Assembly (NCBI GenBank): GCA_020631075.1
Contig: JAHDHX010000004.1
Span: 62,001 to 126,000, forward strand
Origin: Candidatus Altimarinota bacterium
GTDB lineage: Bacteria > Patescibacteriota > Gracilibacteria > UBA4473
Direction: 5' to 3'
Length of the DNA: 64,000 nucleotides
Shown: piece by piece, positions 1 through 7,067 of the stretch
Position numbering within the stretch: position 1 is the stretch's first letter
Layout of the letters: each line of letters begins with the position of its first letter
Notes under the pieces: generated by a model
Told to the model about the DNA's origin: nothing
Database searches by the model: none
The model's input: the letters and a program-made list of their open reading frames with translations, nothing else
Position numbers and translations under genes: made by a program

Positions 1-784
1 CGAGGATGAAGATCAACCGCTGGGCGTCGGGGCTCAGGCACAGGTCACCCAGCTGGGCGGAGCGGTCGGCCGCATGGGCAACAAGGGCGTCGTGCCAGGG
101 CTGGTCGGTGAAGTCTTCTATCAACCCACACTGGGTAAACTGCCAGTCGGTGAAGTGCTGGCGAGTGCGGGCGACGAGGGCGACCATCTCGGCCCGAGTG
201 AGTCGCTGCTGGGGGTCGACGAGTGAAGCGGGGAGGGTGATGCGGGCGTCGAGCTCCGTCGTGTAGGGGAGGTACCAGATGTCGGCGGTGCTGGGGTCGG
301 TGCCGAGGGGGAGGTCGTAGAGGCGGACGATGATCTTGGCGGCTTCGGCGTAGTTGATCGTGCGGTCGGGGCCAAACGATCCGTCGGGGTACCCCTGCAC
401 GATCTGACGGGCGGTGGCCAGCGCGACGTAGGGGCCGTACCAGCTCTGACGCGGCACGTCAGTGTACCACTCATCACCCGCGAAGGGCTGATGCGGGAGG
501 TCGACCGACTCGGACTCCGCCAGGGTGGAGCGGATGAGGATTTTGAGGAATTCGGCGCGGTTGACGGAGGCGTCGGGGCGGAAGGTGCCGTCGGGGTAGC
601 CGCTGGCGATGCCTTGCTCCGCTGCGTAGGTGACCTCGGCCCGTAGGGGGTGGTCACGCGGGACGTCGGGGAAGGTGGAGGCCGAGGCGGTAGTGGCGAG
701 CAGCACCGTGCTGAGCATGCTGCCCAAAAGAACACACAACGTGAGAGCGAGCAGGTGGCGACTGCGGGTAAAAATTGTATTCAT
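1..784 (-). CDS. Secreted S-layer-homology (SLH) protein, C-terminus beyond the left edge
   Basis: The minus-strand frame from the ATG at 784 stays open to the window edge, so the gene is partial. The product begins with a basic N-terminus and a hydrophobic segment (about residues 9-33), a signal peptide ending near TASAS. Two SLH repeats follow, each with the GYPDG(T/S)F.PD..(I/V)N.AE signature, and a third weaker one begins afterwards. SLH domains normally bind secondary cell-wall polymers, so this is a cell-surface protein. A TATACT -10 box lies 8 nt before the ATG, suggesting a leaderless mRNA. A frame offset by one gives a Pro/Arg/Ser-rich translation and is rejected. Confidence 0.85.
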   Translation of the reverse strand, partial: MNTIFTRSRHLLALTLCVLLGSMLSTVLLATTASASTFPDVPRDHPLRAEVTYAAEQGIASGYPDGTFRPDASVNRAEFLKILIRSTLAESESVDLPHQPFAGDEWYTDVPRQSWYGPYVALATARQIVQGYPDGSFGPDRTINYAEAAKIIVRLYDLPLGTDPSTADIWYLPYTTELDARITLPASLVDPQQRLTRAEMVALVARTRQHFTDWQFTQCGLIEDFTDQPWHDALVAHAADRSAQLGDLCLSPDAQRLIFIL

Positions 785-792
785 CGGGCGTG

Positions 793-798
793 AGTATA
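793..798 (-). promoter_or_regulatory. -10 box for the SLH gene
   Basis: On the minus strand GCTATACT is followed by 8 nt and then the ATG at 784. The transcription start would fall on or next to the start codon. Confidence 0.5.
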
Positions 799-832
799 GC
801 CCGAGTCGGCCCGAAGGGCAAGTGGGGGATGC

Positions 833-1195
833 TCAGCTTGATTTCACGCTGGGGGTGAGGTGAGACTCCAGCGCGGTGAGGCGGGACTCCAGCGCGGTCA
901 GGCGGGCGGTGACCAGCGGGCGGGGGGCGGGGCGACTCTGAGTGGCGGGTTGCAGCGTGAGGGTCGGTGGGATGGGGGCTGGGGCAGAGAGGTCAGTCGA
1001 TGCAGCCGCGGGCGCGGGGAGGGTGGTGAAGTCGATCTGCAGGTGGCCGGTGACGAGCTGGGCGTATTCGCCTGGGTCAATGGTGTAGGGCACAGCACCG
1101 ACAAAAAACTGGTCAGAGAAGCGAGACTGGTCAGGGTCGAGGTAGAGCAGCATACGGGAAAATGAGTCGAAAAAGCAGGCAACAGTCACAGCCAT
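833..1195 (-). CDS. Hypothetical protein with C-terminal heptad repeats
   Basis: A 120-residue product with no family I recognise. The N-terminal half (to about residue 55) is mixed hydrophobic, the middle is Ala/Pro/Thr-rich low complexity, and the last 30 residues hold two near-identical heptad blocks (TARLTALESR, TALESHL) that would form a short coiled coil. I chose the ATG at 1195 because the longer open frame upstream is Pro/Ser-rich and runs across the promoter of the divergent gene at 1279. The tail-tip protein at 11489-12598 also ends in a short heptad tail, so this could be a small virion or surface accessory, but that is only a resemblance. Confidence 0.5.
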   Translation of the reverse strand: MAVTVACFFDSFSRMLLYLDPDQSRFSDQFFVGAVPYTIDPGEYAQLVTGHLQIDFTTLPAPAAASTDLSAPAPIPPTLTLQPATQSRPAPRPLVTARLTALESRLTALESHLTPSVKSS

Positions 1196-1265
1196 AGCAT
1201 GAAGGGGGGATAAAATGGGAATGGATCTTCTGTGGGGAGCGGGTGTAAAATCCTCTGAAATAGGG

Positions 1266-1271
1266 TATAAT
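1266..1271 (+). promoter_or_regulatory. -10 box TATAAT, leaderless start
   Basis: A perfect TATAAT ends 7 nt before the ATG at 1279. There is no room for a Shine-Dalgarno sequence in the transcript. Confidence 0.6.
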
Positions 1272-1278
1272 AAACACG

Positions 1279-2847
1279 ATGAAGGAAAAACCACTGCAAG
1301 AAGATGGGCTGAAGCAGCCAGAGCGGACAGAAGAAGATCAAGAGCTAAGCCAAGAGCACATTCAAACTGCGGGGATAAACCAGCAGACGGAGACCGTGCA
1401 ACAAGATGTGGCTGACGTGCTACCTCCCCACGCGCTGGCCTGGCCCAAGCCCGAGCAATATGCCGCGGTGGTGGCGGAGATGAAGGCGATGAAGGAGAGA
1501 CTGAAGCAAGAAAGTGATCGGTCACACTGTCGTCGAACAGTCGAGAATTACTACCAAGGACTCACCCTCACGGTCGTGGTGTCCCAAAGTATGATTGATC
1601 TCTATCTGACTGACCCATGTGACGAACGCCAGACAAGGCGGGTGTATATGCACACTGAGGGGGTGCACGTCAGCCACCCTGTGGGCACACTGACCGACGT
1701 GGAGGGGGATGCCCATGTGTTGCATGACCTGATAGACGCGGTGCAGGGCGTCGTCGAGGGTGACTACGCCATGGTGCCGAGCCGCTTTCGGATGTATGTG
1801 TCGCGCTGTCAGCTGCCGTACGAAGTGGATGATTATAGCTATCTGAGTGATGAAACGTTGCTGCGCCCGACCATGGGGGAGCCAGTGGCAGCGATGGTAA
1901 AATATTATGAAGAGTACTATCGACCAGATCTGCCCATAGCCGAAAAGGTACGACTGTTGCAGCGAGGCCCTGCGGGGTTACAATACAAAGAAAATGGAGA
2001 ATGGGAGATGAATCAGCTGGTGAACTTCCGACGGCCGCGTGATACAACCGAGCTGGACATCCTGAACCAGTGGCGGGCGGTGTATGGCAAGCAGGCGCTG
2101 CGGGTGGACGAGTTACCCTTTGCGCTGGAGGAAGAACCTGAAGAGTCGCCCCCCCATGCGCTGGCCTGGCCCAAGCCCGAGCAATATGCCGCGGTGGTGG
2201 CGGAGCTGAAAGAAATGCAAGCGCTCAACGACACAGGCATTGAGCGGGTTGAAATATCACGAAAGAAATACTGGGGAGATTTTGATCTTTCGATCATCTA
2301 TAATGCGCAATTTTCAATCACCAGCTTCACGCTGCATAACCCACAAACAAATCAAGAAAAAACGTTGACTATTGGCCTAGCCAAGCACATTGCGCACCAT
2401 GCGTCTGCCGTCGATGGCACGGGGGCGGCGCACGTCTTGCATGACTTGATCGATGGAGGGTTTGGCGTGGTGGAGGGTGATTTTGTCCTAGTGCCCAGTC
2501 AGTTTCGGTTATATGTTTCACGATGTCAGATACCCACTAATCGTCAGGGCCCAGTGCAGGGGGAGCAGCAAGAGAAGATTGAGAAATTGTTGAAATTTTA
2601 TGAAGAGCACCACCGCAGAGACCTGACGGCGGCGGAAACGCAAGCGCTGCTGGGGCCGCTGAATGGTGCGCTGCGGCCGTATGGGAAATCGGAATGGCAA
2701 ATGAAAGAGATGGTAAGCTTCCGACGGCCGCGTGATGCAGCCGAGTTGGACATCCTCAACCAGTGGCGGGCGGTGTATGGCAAGCGGGCGCTGCGGGTGG
2801 AGGATTTACCCTTTGCGCTGGAGGAGACCCCCAAAATGGAAGCGTGA
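1279..2847 (+). CDS. Two-repeat protein (2 x about 240 aa), function unknown
   Basis: The product has 522 residues. After a charged, Gln-rich 48-residue N-terminus it holds two tandem copies of one domain, residues 51-292 and 293-522, offset by exactly 726 bp. Each copy opens with HALAWPKPEQYAAVVAE and closes with FRRPRD..ELDILNQWRAVYG, followed by a PFALEE linker. The opening and closing segments are nearly identical at DNA level, while the central part has diverged strongly. No signal peptide or membrane segment is visible, so it is probably cytoplasmic. I do not recognise the domain. The perfect TATAAT 7 nt before the ATG supports this start. Tyr/His-rich cores with short beta-like stretches are the only structural hint. 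Confidence 0.8.
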   Translation: MKEKPLQEDGLKQPERTEEDQELSQEHIQTAGINQQTETVQQDVADVLPPHALAWPKPEQYAAVVAEMKAMKERLKQESDRSHCRRTVENYYQGLTLTVVVSQSMIDLYLTDPCDERQTRRVYMHTEGVHVSHPVGTLTDVEGDAHVLHDLIDAVQGVVEGDYAMVPSRFRMYVSRCQLPYEVDDYSYLSDETLLRPTMGEPVAAMVKYYEEYYRPDLPIAEKVRLLQRGPAGLQYKENGEWEMNQLVNFRRPRDTTELDILNQWRAVYGKQALRVDELPFALEEEPEESPPHALAWPKPEQYAAVVAELKEMQALNDTGIERVEISRKKYWGDFDLSIIYNAQFSITSFTLHNPQTNQEKTLTIGLAKHIAHHASAVDGTGAAHVLHDLIDGGFGVVEGDFVLVPSQFRLYVSRCQIPTNRQGPVQGEQQEKIEKLLKFYEEHHRRDLTAAETQALLGPLNGALRPYGKSEWQMKEMVSFRRPRDAAELDILNQWRAVYGKRALRVEDLPFALEETPKMEA

Positions 2848-2892
2848 AAATAAGTTTGGCGTAGTGGCCATACTGGTGGTAGGGGGTGAAGT

Positions 2893-3069
2893 ATGCAAGA
2901 CATTACACACTGGTTTTATGAAGCGGGGCGAGAAGATGGCCCCACGATGGGTGAGAGTCCCCTCCTCTGGGTGCGGGGCTGGGTGCTGCGGGGTCTGGTG
3001 CTGGGGTGGCTGACATTTTGCAGCTTGGGGCCAGTGGCCGTGCTGGTGCTGGTGTTAAGGAATCACTGA
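2893..3069 (+). CDS. Small membrane protein, 58 aa
   Basis: This short frame begins MQDITHWFYEAG and carries one long hydrophobic stretch (about residues 28-56) ending just before the stop. It has one of the few clear Shine-Dalgarno-like sequences in the window, AGGGGGTGA, ending 3 nt before the ATG. It follows the two-repeat gene by 45 nt in the same direction and is followed by a hairpin terminator at 3113-3139, so the two may form one operon. A single-pass inner-membrane peptide is the likely topology. The family is not recognised. Confidence 0.55.
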   Translation: MQDITHWFYEAGREDGPTMGESPLLWVRGWVLRGLVLGWLTFCSLGPVAVLVLVLRNH

Positions 3070-3112
3070 TAAACTCCTAAATGACGTGAAAACTTGGCAA
3101 AGAATCACCATC

Positions 3113-3139
3113 AAAAAAGCATCTTTGGGGTGCTTTTTT
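3113..3139. terminator. Bidirectional intrinsic terminator
   Basis: A perfect 9-bp stem of AAAAAAGCA with TGCTTTTTT encloses a 9-nt loop. It closes the 1279-3069 unit. Confidence 0.75.
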
Positions 3140-3297
3140 ACTCCAGAACCGTCACGGGGTCGAGAGACCCCGTGAGAACCTGTCGTAAAAAATCATCCCC
3201 AAATCTTTCTTTTTGTGATTGGCGAGATTGTATCAGCGCTTCCTTGGAACTGTCTGGGGTTGATTTTCTAAAATATTTCAATATAAAGAACTTCGAT

Positions 3298-3699
3298 ATG
3301 ATTGCTCCTGAAATATTGACGTACTATGACCCGCGGGATGACCAAGACATCGAGCTGGGGCTCCCGAGGCAAGCCACTTCGGACGAAGAGATGAATTATG
3401 AGCGGACGCTCGTGCGGAAAATCAACGGCCGAGAGATCACGCTCCAGTTTGAGCTGACTGTGCGGGATGAGATAGAGAAGATTGTCTTGATCGACCCCAG
3501 CAGCCAGCAGCTGGTGCTTAACTTTAGCAAAGAGCCCGCGAATGCTGAGCAGCCAACTTTTGAAACGGGTCGAATTCTCCTCAATAGCACCACGCCGTCT
3601 CTGGGGGACTTCGTCGCGGATGACCTGCACGACCAGCTGCATCGGTTTGGGGTGATTGTCCGTGAGCGTGATACTTTACACCAATCAGCCTCGTCATAG
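3298..3699 (+). CDS. Hypothetical acidic protein, 133 aa
   Basis: The start at 3298 (MIAPEILTYYDPRDD) is preferred because the frame further upstream crosses the terminator at 3113-3139. A TATAAA box lies 10 nt before it. The product is soluble, acidic and probably beta-rich, with alternating hydrophobic strands such as REITLQFELTVRDE and EKIVLIDPSSQQLVLNF. Its ending, D..ADDLHDQLHRFGVIVRE, resembles AHVLHDLI....GVVEGD in both repeats of the protein encoded at 1279-2847. A distant relationship is possible but unproven. Confidence 0.6.
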   Translation: MIAPEILTYYDPRDDQDIELGLPRQATSDEEMNYERTLVRKINGREITLQFELTVRDEIEKIVLIDPSSQQLVLNFSKEPANAEQPTFETGRILLNSTTPSLGDFVADDLHDQLHRFGVIVRERDTLHQSASS

Positions 3700-3729
3700 A
3701 GAAGCAAAGCTGATAGAGTCAGTGCCTCT

Positions 3730-4653
3730 ATGCAAAAACTACTCGACTGGGTGCGAAGATATATGGGGTGGATCATGATGGTGGGGTTTGGGCTGGCGGT
3801 GGTGCGGCCTGAAACTTTTGGGTGGATTAAGGCGTACAGTACAGAGATCTTGATGGTGATCCTCTGGGCGGGGATGATGCAGATGAACATAAGCTGGGGG
3901 CAGCTGCGCGCGGTGCTGACGTGGCAGTTTGGTTGGCTCAACTTTGTCTATATGGTGGTGTTACCTGTGCTGGCGTACTCCGCCCTGTGGTGGGTGCCTG
4001 CGGAGCTGCAAGTGGCAGCGTTCCTTTTGGTGGGCACGACCGCCGCACTGGCCTCGGGCTTGCTGGCGGTGACGTATGGTCTGCGTGGGGAACTGGCCAT
4101 GGCGTTTAGCCTTACCAACCTCCTCATGATCCCCTTCACGTTGCCCCTGCTGAGCCACTGGCTGCTGGGCGCAGCGGTAGACATAGACCCGTGGGGTATG
4201 GGGCGGTACCTCCTGTGGCTGGTGGGGGTACCGCTGGGGGTGGCGGCGCTGTGGCGGGGGGTGGTGCCGAAGTCTGCCACGCAGCGCGCACTGCCCATGA
4301 TCGCCAATGTCGGACTGCTGGGGGTGATGACCTTCACCCCCGTGCTGGTGGCGCACAACGCAGTGATAGTGCAGGAGAAAATCATAACGCTGGAAACGAT
4401 CTGGGCGGTTGGCCTGCTGGGGGGGCTGACGGCGCTGCTCTATGGGCTCGGGTGGTGGCTGAGCTGGGGGGAAGCCGACGAAAGGGCCACTTATGGGCTG
4501 CTTTTTGGCGCGACCAATGCGGGGATGGCCACCGTGATAGCGCAGGATTTCTTTGCGGGGGGGACGGTGTTTGCGTTGATCTTAGTGCAGCTGTACTGGG
4601 GGCTGAGCATCAGCACCTATGCGGGGTGGGTGGGGCGAAGCCGAACAGTGTAA
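3730..4653 (+). CDS. BASS/SBF-like (bile acid:Na+ symporter family) membrane transporter
   Basis: The 307-residue product has about nine to ten hydrophobic segments with little between them, the size and topology expected of the bile acid:sodium symporter/ACR3 superfamily. Recognisable features are WAGMMQM in the second segment, the LVGTTAALASGLLAVTYGLRGE region (the family's central motif lies here) and the late LLFGATNAGMATVIAQ segment. The substrate cannot be inferred; family members carry bile acids, pantoate, pyruvate or arsenite. An extended -10 (TGATAGAGT) ends 10 nt before the ATG, leaving at most a few leader bases. It stands alone between its own promoter and the promoter at 4658. 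Confidence 0.75.
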   Translation: MQKLLDWVRRYMGWIMMVGFGLAVVRPETFGWIKAYSTEILMVILWAGMMQMNISWGQLRAVLTWQFGWLNFVYMVVLPVLAYSALWWVPAELQVAAFLLVGTTAALASGLLAVTYGLRGELAMAFSLTNLLMIPFTLPLLSHWLLGAAVDIDPWGMGRYLLWLVGVPLGVAALWRGVVPKSATQRALPMIANVGLLGVMTFTPVLVAHNAVIVQEKIITLETIWAVGLLGGLTALLYGLGWWLSWGEADERATYGLLFGATNAGMATVIAQDFFAGGTVFALILVQLYWGLSISTYAGWVGRSRTV

Positions 4654-4657
4654 TTTT

Positions 4658-4686
4658 TTGACAAGACTGAGCCTGCACCGTAGCCT
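4658..4686 (+). promoter_or_regulatory. Sigma70-type promoter TTGACA-17-TAGCCT
   Basis: A perfect -35 box is separated by 17 bp from TAGCCT. The predicted start leaves about 24 nt of leader before the ATG at 4717. Confidence 0.6.
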
Positions 4687-4716
4687 CAGTGTGTTCTTTA
4701 GTATTTAATTTTTCGT

Positions 4717-6066
4717 ATGAATAAGACTTCATTTTTTTTCAGTAGTTTTCTTATGGGGGCTTTGCTGACCCTGCCGTTGTCACCTGCGGTGCTGGTGGGG
4801 CAAGCGCCACTGACCCAAGCGAGCAACCAGATGGTTGCTGAGGCCCGCGGATGGTATGGGCCACGGGTTCGCCCCGGGGGAACGCTCGCCGAGCGGCAAG
4901 CCAAGTATGCGGGTGAGTACCAACCCAGCATGAACCGCGTGCGCATGGCCCCCACCATGCCCACCGTGCCAGCACAGACGGCGCAACGGTCACAACCAGC
5001 CCGCCGAGCGCCACTCGTGACACCACGGACACGCCTGACCCTGCCCAATGCGCTGTACGCCGCCCCCGCCGTGCAAGTCACCCCACCAGTGAGTGCTTCA
5101 GAGCCGCTGGCGAACGTAGCCAACAACGAAGGACGGGACGTCGTCGGGCGGTACTTTCAGTTTGATTACCCACAAGACTGGGATCTGCGGATCCTTACCC
5201 AAGACGCTTACGCCCTGCGCAGCCCCCAAGCAGATGAAACTGACCTGCAACGAGAGGTCGTGAACATTGTCCGACTGGAGCTGAGTGACGAAGCCGCTGC
5301 CCTGACCCCAGAGCAGCGAATAGCCAAAGCCAAGCAAGCCGCCAGTTTGGCGCCTTTCCCCGTGAGTATCGACCTGATAGAAATGCTGCCCACGGCGTCA
5401 GGTGACTTTTACCTCTTCCATGAAGCCATGGAGCGGCAAAGTGGCACGGTGTATCGGACCTTTGCGTTGCTGCAGATCGACGAATTTGAGTACATCGTCC
5501 AGGCGCGGTACACGTCGGAGTCAGACCAGCCACTGGAATACTACCAAAACATCGTGCGTGAGGTGACTAAAAGCCTCGTCGTGGACCACAGCGGTGAAAC
5601 CACCCTCCCCAGTCAGCAAGTGGAGAATGACAAAGCGAGACTGGTCAGCCCAGCGGGGTGGAGCGTAGGGGTGCAAGACGAACTGTTTGGCTTTGACGTG
5701 AATCCAAAAAATCCGGCCAAAAACAACGCTGGGTTTATGGTCGTGAGTGAAATGGAAGAAGATGCCCGTAAGCTGACCAATGAAGAGCTCGTGTCAGAAG
5801 CCTTGCTCGACACGCTGTACGAAATGGATGGAGCGGAAGTCCTCAGCCAAACCCAAACCACTGTCGGGGGGTACCCCGCCACGCAGGTGATAGCGAATTT
5901 TGATGAAGGTTTGGACAAGCTGTACAATGTGATGTACCTCGCCCGCATCGGGGAAGAGGACATGGTTATCATTGATATGACATTTGACAGAGACGACGCT
6001 GACCGTGCGCAGTATGAAGCTGAATTCTACCGCATGGTTGACTCGATTAATTTCATTGTCGACTAA
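4717..6066 (+). CDS. Secreted protein with two PsbP/LpqN-like domains
   Basis: The 449-residue product has a signal peptide (MNKTSFFFSSFLMGALLTLPLS), then a Pro/Arg-rich linker to about residue 145. Two related alpha/beta domains follow. The first begins at YFQFDYPQDWDLRI and the second at ARLVSPAGWSVGVQDE; both show the 'YP.DW' opening and a final ...F..MV.SI helix typical of PsbP-like and LpqN-type secreted domains. These usually bind partners or ligands at the cell surface rather than catalyse reactions. The gene has its own promoter and a strong terminator, so it is monocistronic. The specific role is unknown. Confidence 0.65.
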   Translation: MNKTSFFFSSFLMGALLTLPLSPAVLVGQAPLTQASNQMVAEARGWYGPRVRPGGTLAERQAKYAGEYQPSMNRVRMAPTMPTVPAQTAQRSQPARRAPLVTPRTRLTLPNALYAAPAVQVTPPVSASEPLANVANNEGRDVVGRYFQFDYPQDWDLRILTQDAYALRSPQADETDLQREVVNIVRLELSDEAAALTPEQRIAKAKQAASLAPFPVSIDLIEMLPTASGDFYLFHEAMERQSGTVYRTFALLQIDEFEYIVQARYTSESDQPLEYYQNIVREVTKSLVVDHSGETTLPSQQVENDKARLVSPAGWSVGVQDELFGFDVNPKNPAKNNAGFMVVSEMEEDARKLTNEELVSEALLDTLYEMDGAEVLSQTQTTVGGYPATQVIANFDEGLDKLYNVMYLARIGEEDMVIIDMTFDRDDADRAQYEAEFYRMVDSINFIVD

Positions 6067-6100
6067 TCAAGTGCATCAGTAAAAAGCACCTGTGAAGTGT

Positions 6101-6132
6101 ATCCCTTCAGTCCCTGACTGAAGGGATTTTTT
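6101..6132. terminator. Intrinsic terminator between convergent genes
   Basis: An 11-bp perfect stem ATCCCTTCAGT/ACTGAAGGGAT has a 5-nt loop and is followed by a T run. It serves the gene ending at 6066 and abuts the stop of the minus-strand gene at 6132. Confidence 0.85.
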
Positions 6133-6533
6133 TATTCCAGTCCAAAATCATCATAAAACTCTGAGGGGTGCTTGCCGCCTTGCATCAGCACCGTGGCCAC
6201 GTGGGTCGCGACGTCGGGTGAGGTGTCGGTGATGGTGGTGATGTGCGCGCTGAAATGCTGGGTGAAGTAGACCATCTGGGCGGTGGACATGGGCCGAGTG
6301 AGCAACTGGTCGATCTGCTGACGGTTGACGGTCAAAAAATGCGTGATGACGGCGGCCTCATGCGAGGGGGAGAGGTCCGCCCCAGCGGCCAGAGCAACCT
6401 GAAACACGAGGTGCTGGCGCATCAAACGGGCGACGGCCCGCGCCGCCCGCGGACGGTGGGGCGGTGGGGCGGTGGGGTTGCCAACGGCGCGCCTGGGGGC
6501 GACTGAGACTGAGGCGGGGGCAGTAAATGACAT
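6132..6533 (-). CDS. Hypothetical helical protein, 133 aa
   Basis: No family is recognised. The first 35 residues are Pro/Ala/Arg-rich and probably disordered, and the remainder is predicted mostly helical (for example ARAVARLMRQHLVFQVALAA and ATHVATVLMQGG). There is no signal peptide. It sits at the downstream end of the minus-strand virion-like genes, after the fibre gene and a 534-bp spacer. It could be a small virion accessory, but nothing in the sequence proves that. Confidence 0.5.
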   Translation of the reverse strand: MSFTAPASVSVAPRRAVGNPTAPPPHRPRAARAVARLMRQHLVFQVALAAGADLSPSHEAAVITHFLTVNRQQIDQLLTRPMSTAQMVYFTQHFSAHITTITDTSPDVATHVATVLMQGGKHPSEFYDDFGLE

Positions 6534-7010
6534 AGGAAGAAAAAATGAAGGAAACAGAAAAAAACCTCGGCTGGGTGAGCAGACGAGGGGCAGTGAAGGG
6601 AGTGGGAACAGGTGGGAAAATTATCTAGCCTGAAGCGACCCTGGGTGCGCGGCCTCGTCTGTGCCTAATGGTCAGGCACAGTAGGAGGAGGAGCGTAAGG
6701 GTCAGGGGGGTAGCTTTCACGTTTTGGTACTCTAAGGTAGGGGGCGGGAAAAGACAAGCTTGTTTATCTGTTTCTCTGGCTCTGTACGCTCTTACGGCGC
6801 ACTCAGGGTGCATATCAGGGCTGGGTGATTAGTATTGTTTTTATTTTGTTTTTATTATATAATTAAATAAATTATTATATTTTTATCCTCATAGGTGCAT
6901 GGTTCATATTGGTTTGTTTGCGGTCTGTACGGTGGTGTTTGTGCTGGCGTTGGCGTATGTGAAAGGGCACATGGTGGAGTAGATCTGGCTGCCTAGGCCT
7001 TAGCTATACA
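6534..7010. other. Gene-poor spacer with an AT-rich block
   Basis: Apart from a possible 27-codon frame (6899-6982), I see no gene here. An AT-rich block, unlike the GC-rich surroundings, spans about 6826-6890 and may hold promoters for that frame. Short minus-strand frames in 6625-6813 look incidental. Confidence 0.5.
6899..6982 (+). CDS. Possible 27-aa single-pass membrane peptide
   Basis: The frame MVHIGLFAVCTVVFVLALAYVKGHMVE consists of one hydrophobic helix with a charged tail. It follows an AT-rich promoter-like block and precedes the terminator at 7011, which fits a tiny transcription unit. The length is too short for statistical support, so it remains tentative. Confidence 0.3.
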   Translation: MVHIGLFAVCTVVFVLALAYVKGHMVE

Positions 7011-7048
7011 CCAAAAAACCGCTGAGCGGGAGCTCAGTGGTTTTTTGG
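7011..7048. terminator. Bidirectional intrinsic terminator
   Basis: CCAAAAAACC-G-CTGAGC pairs with GCTCAG-T-GGTTTTTTGG around a ggga loop. It lies 20 nt past the stop of the minus-strand fibre gene. Confidence 0.85.
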
Positions 7049-7067
7049 ATGGTAGAGAGGACTTGCT

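Noticed and set aside
121-735. 204-codon minus-strand frame over the first 700 bp
   Set aside because: It is Arg/Pro/Ser/Thr-rich and overlaps the frame from 784 that encodes clear SLH repeats and a signal peptide.
6625-6813. 62-codon minus-strand frame with a Leu-rich stretch
   Set aside because: No promoter, Shine-Dalgarno or terminator supports it and its start region is not distinctive; treated as incidental.
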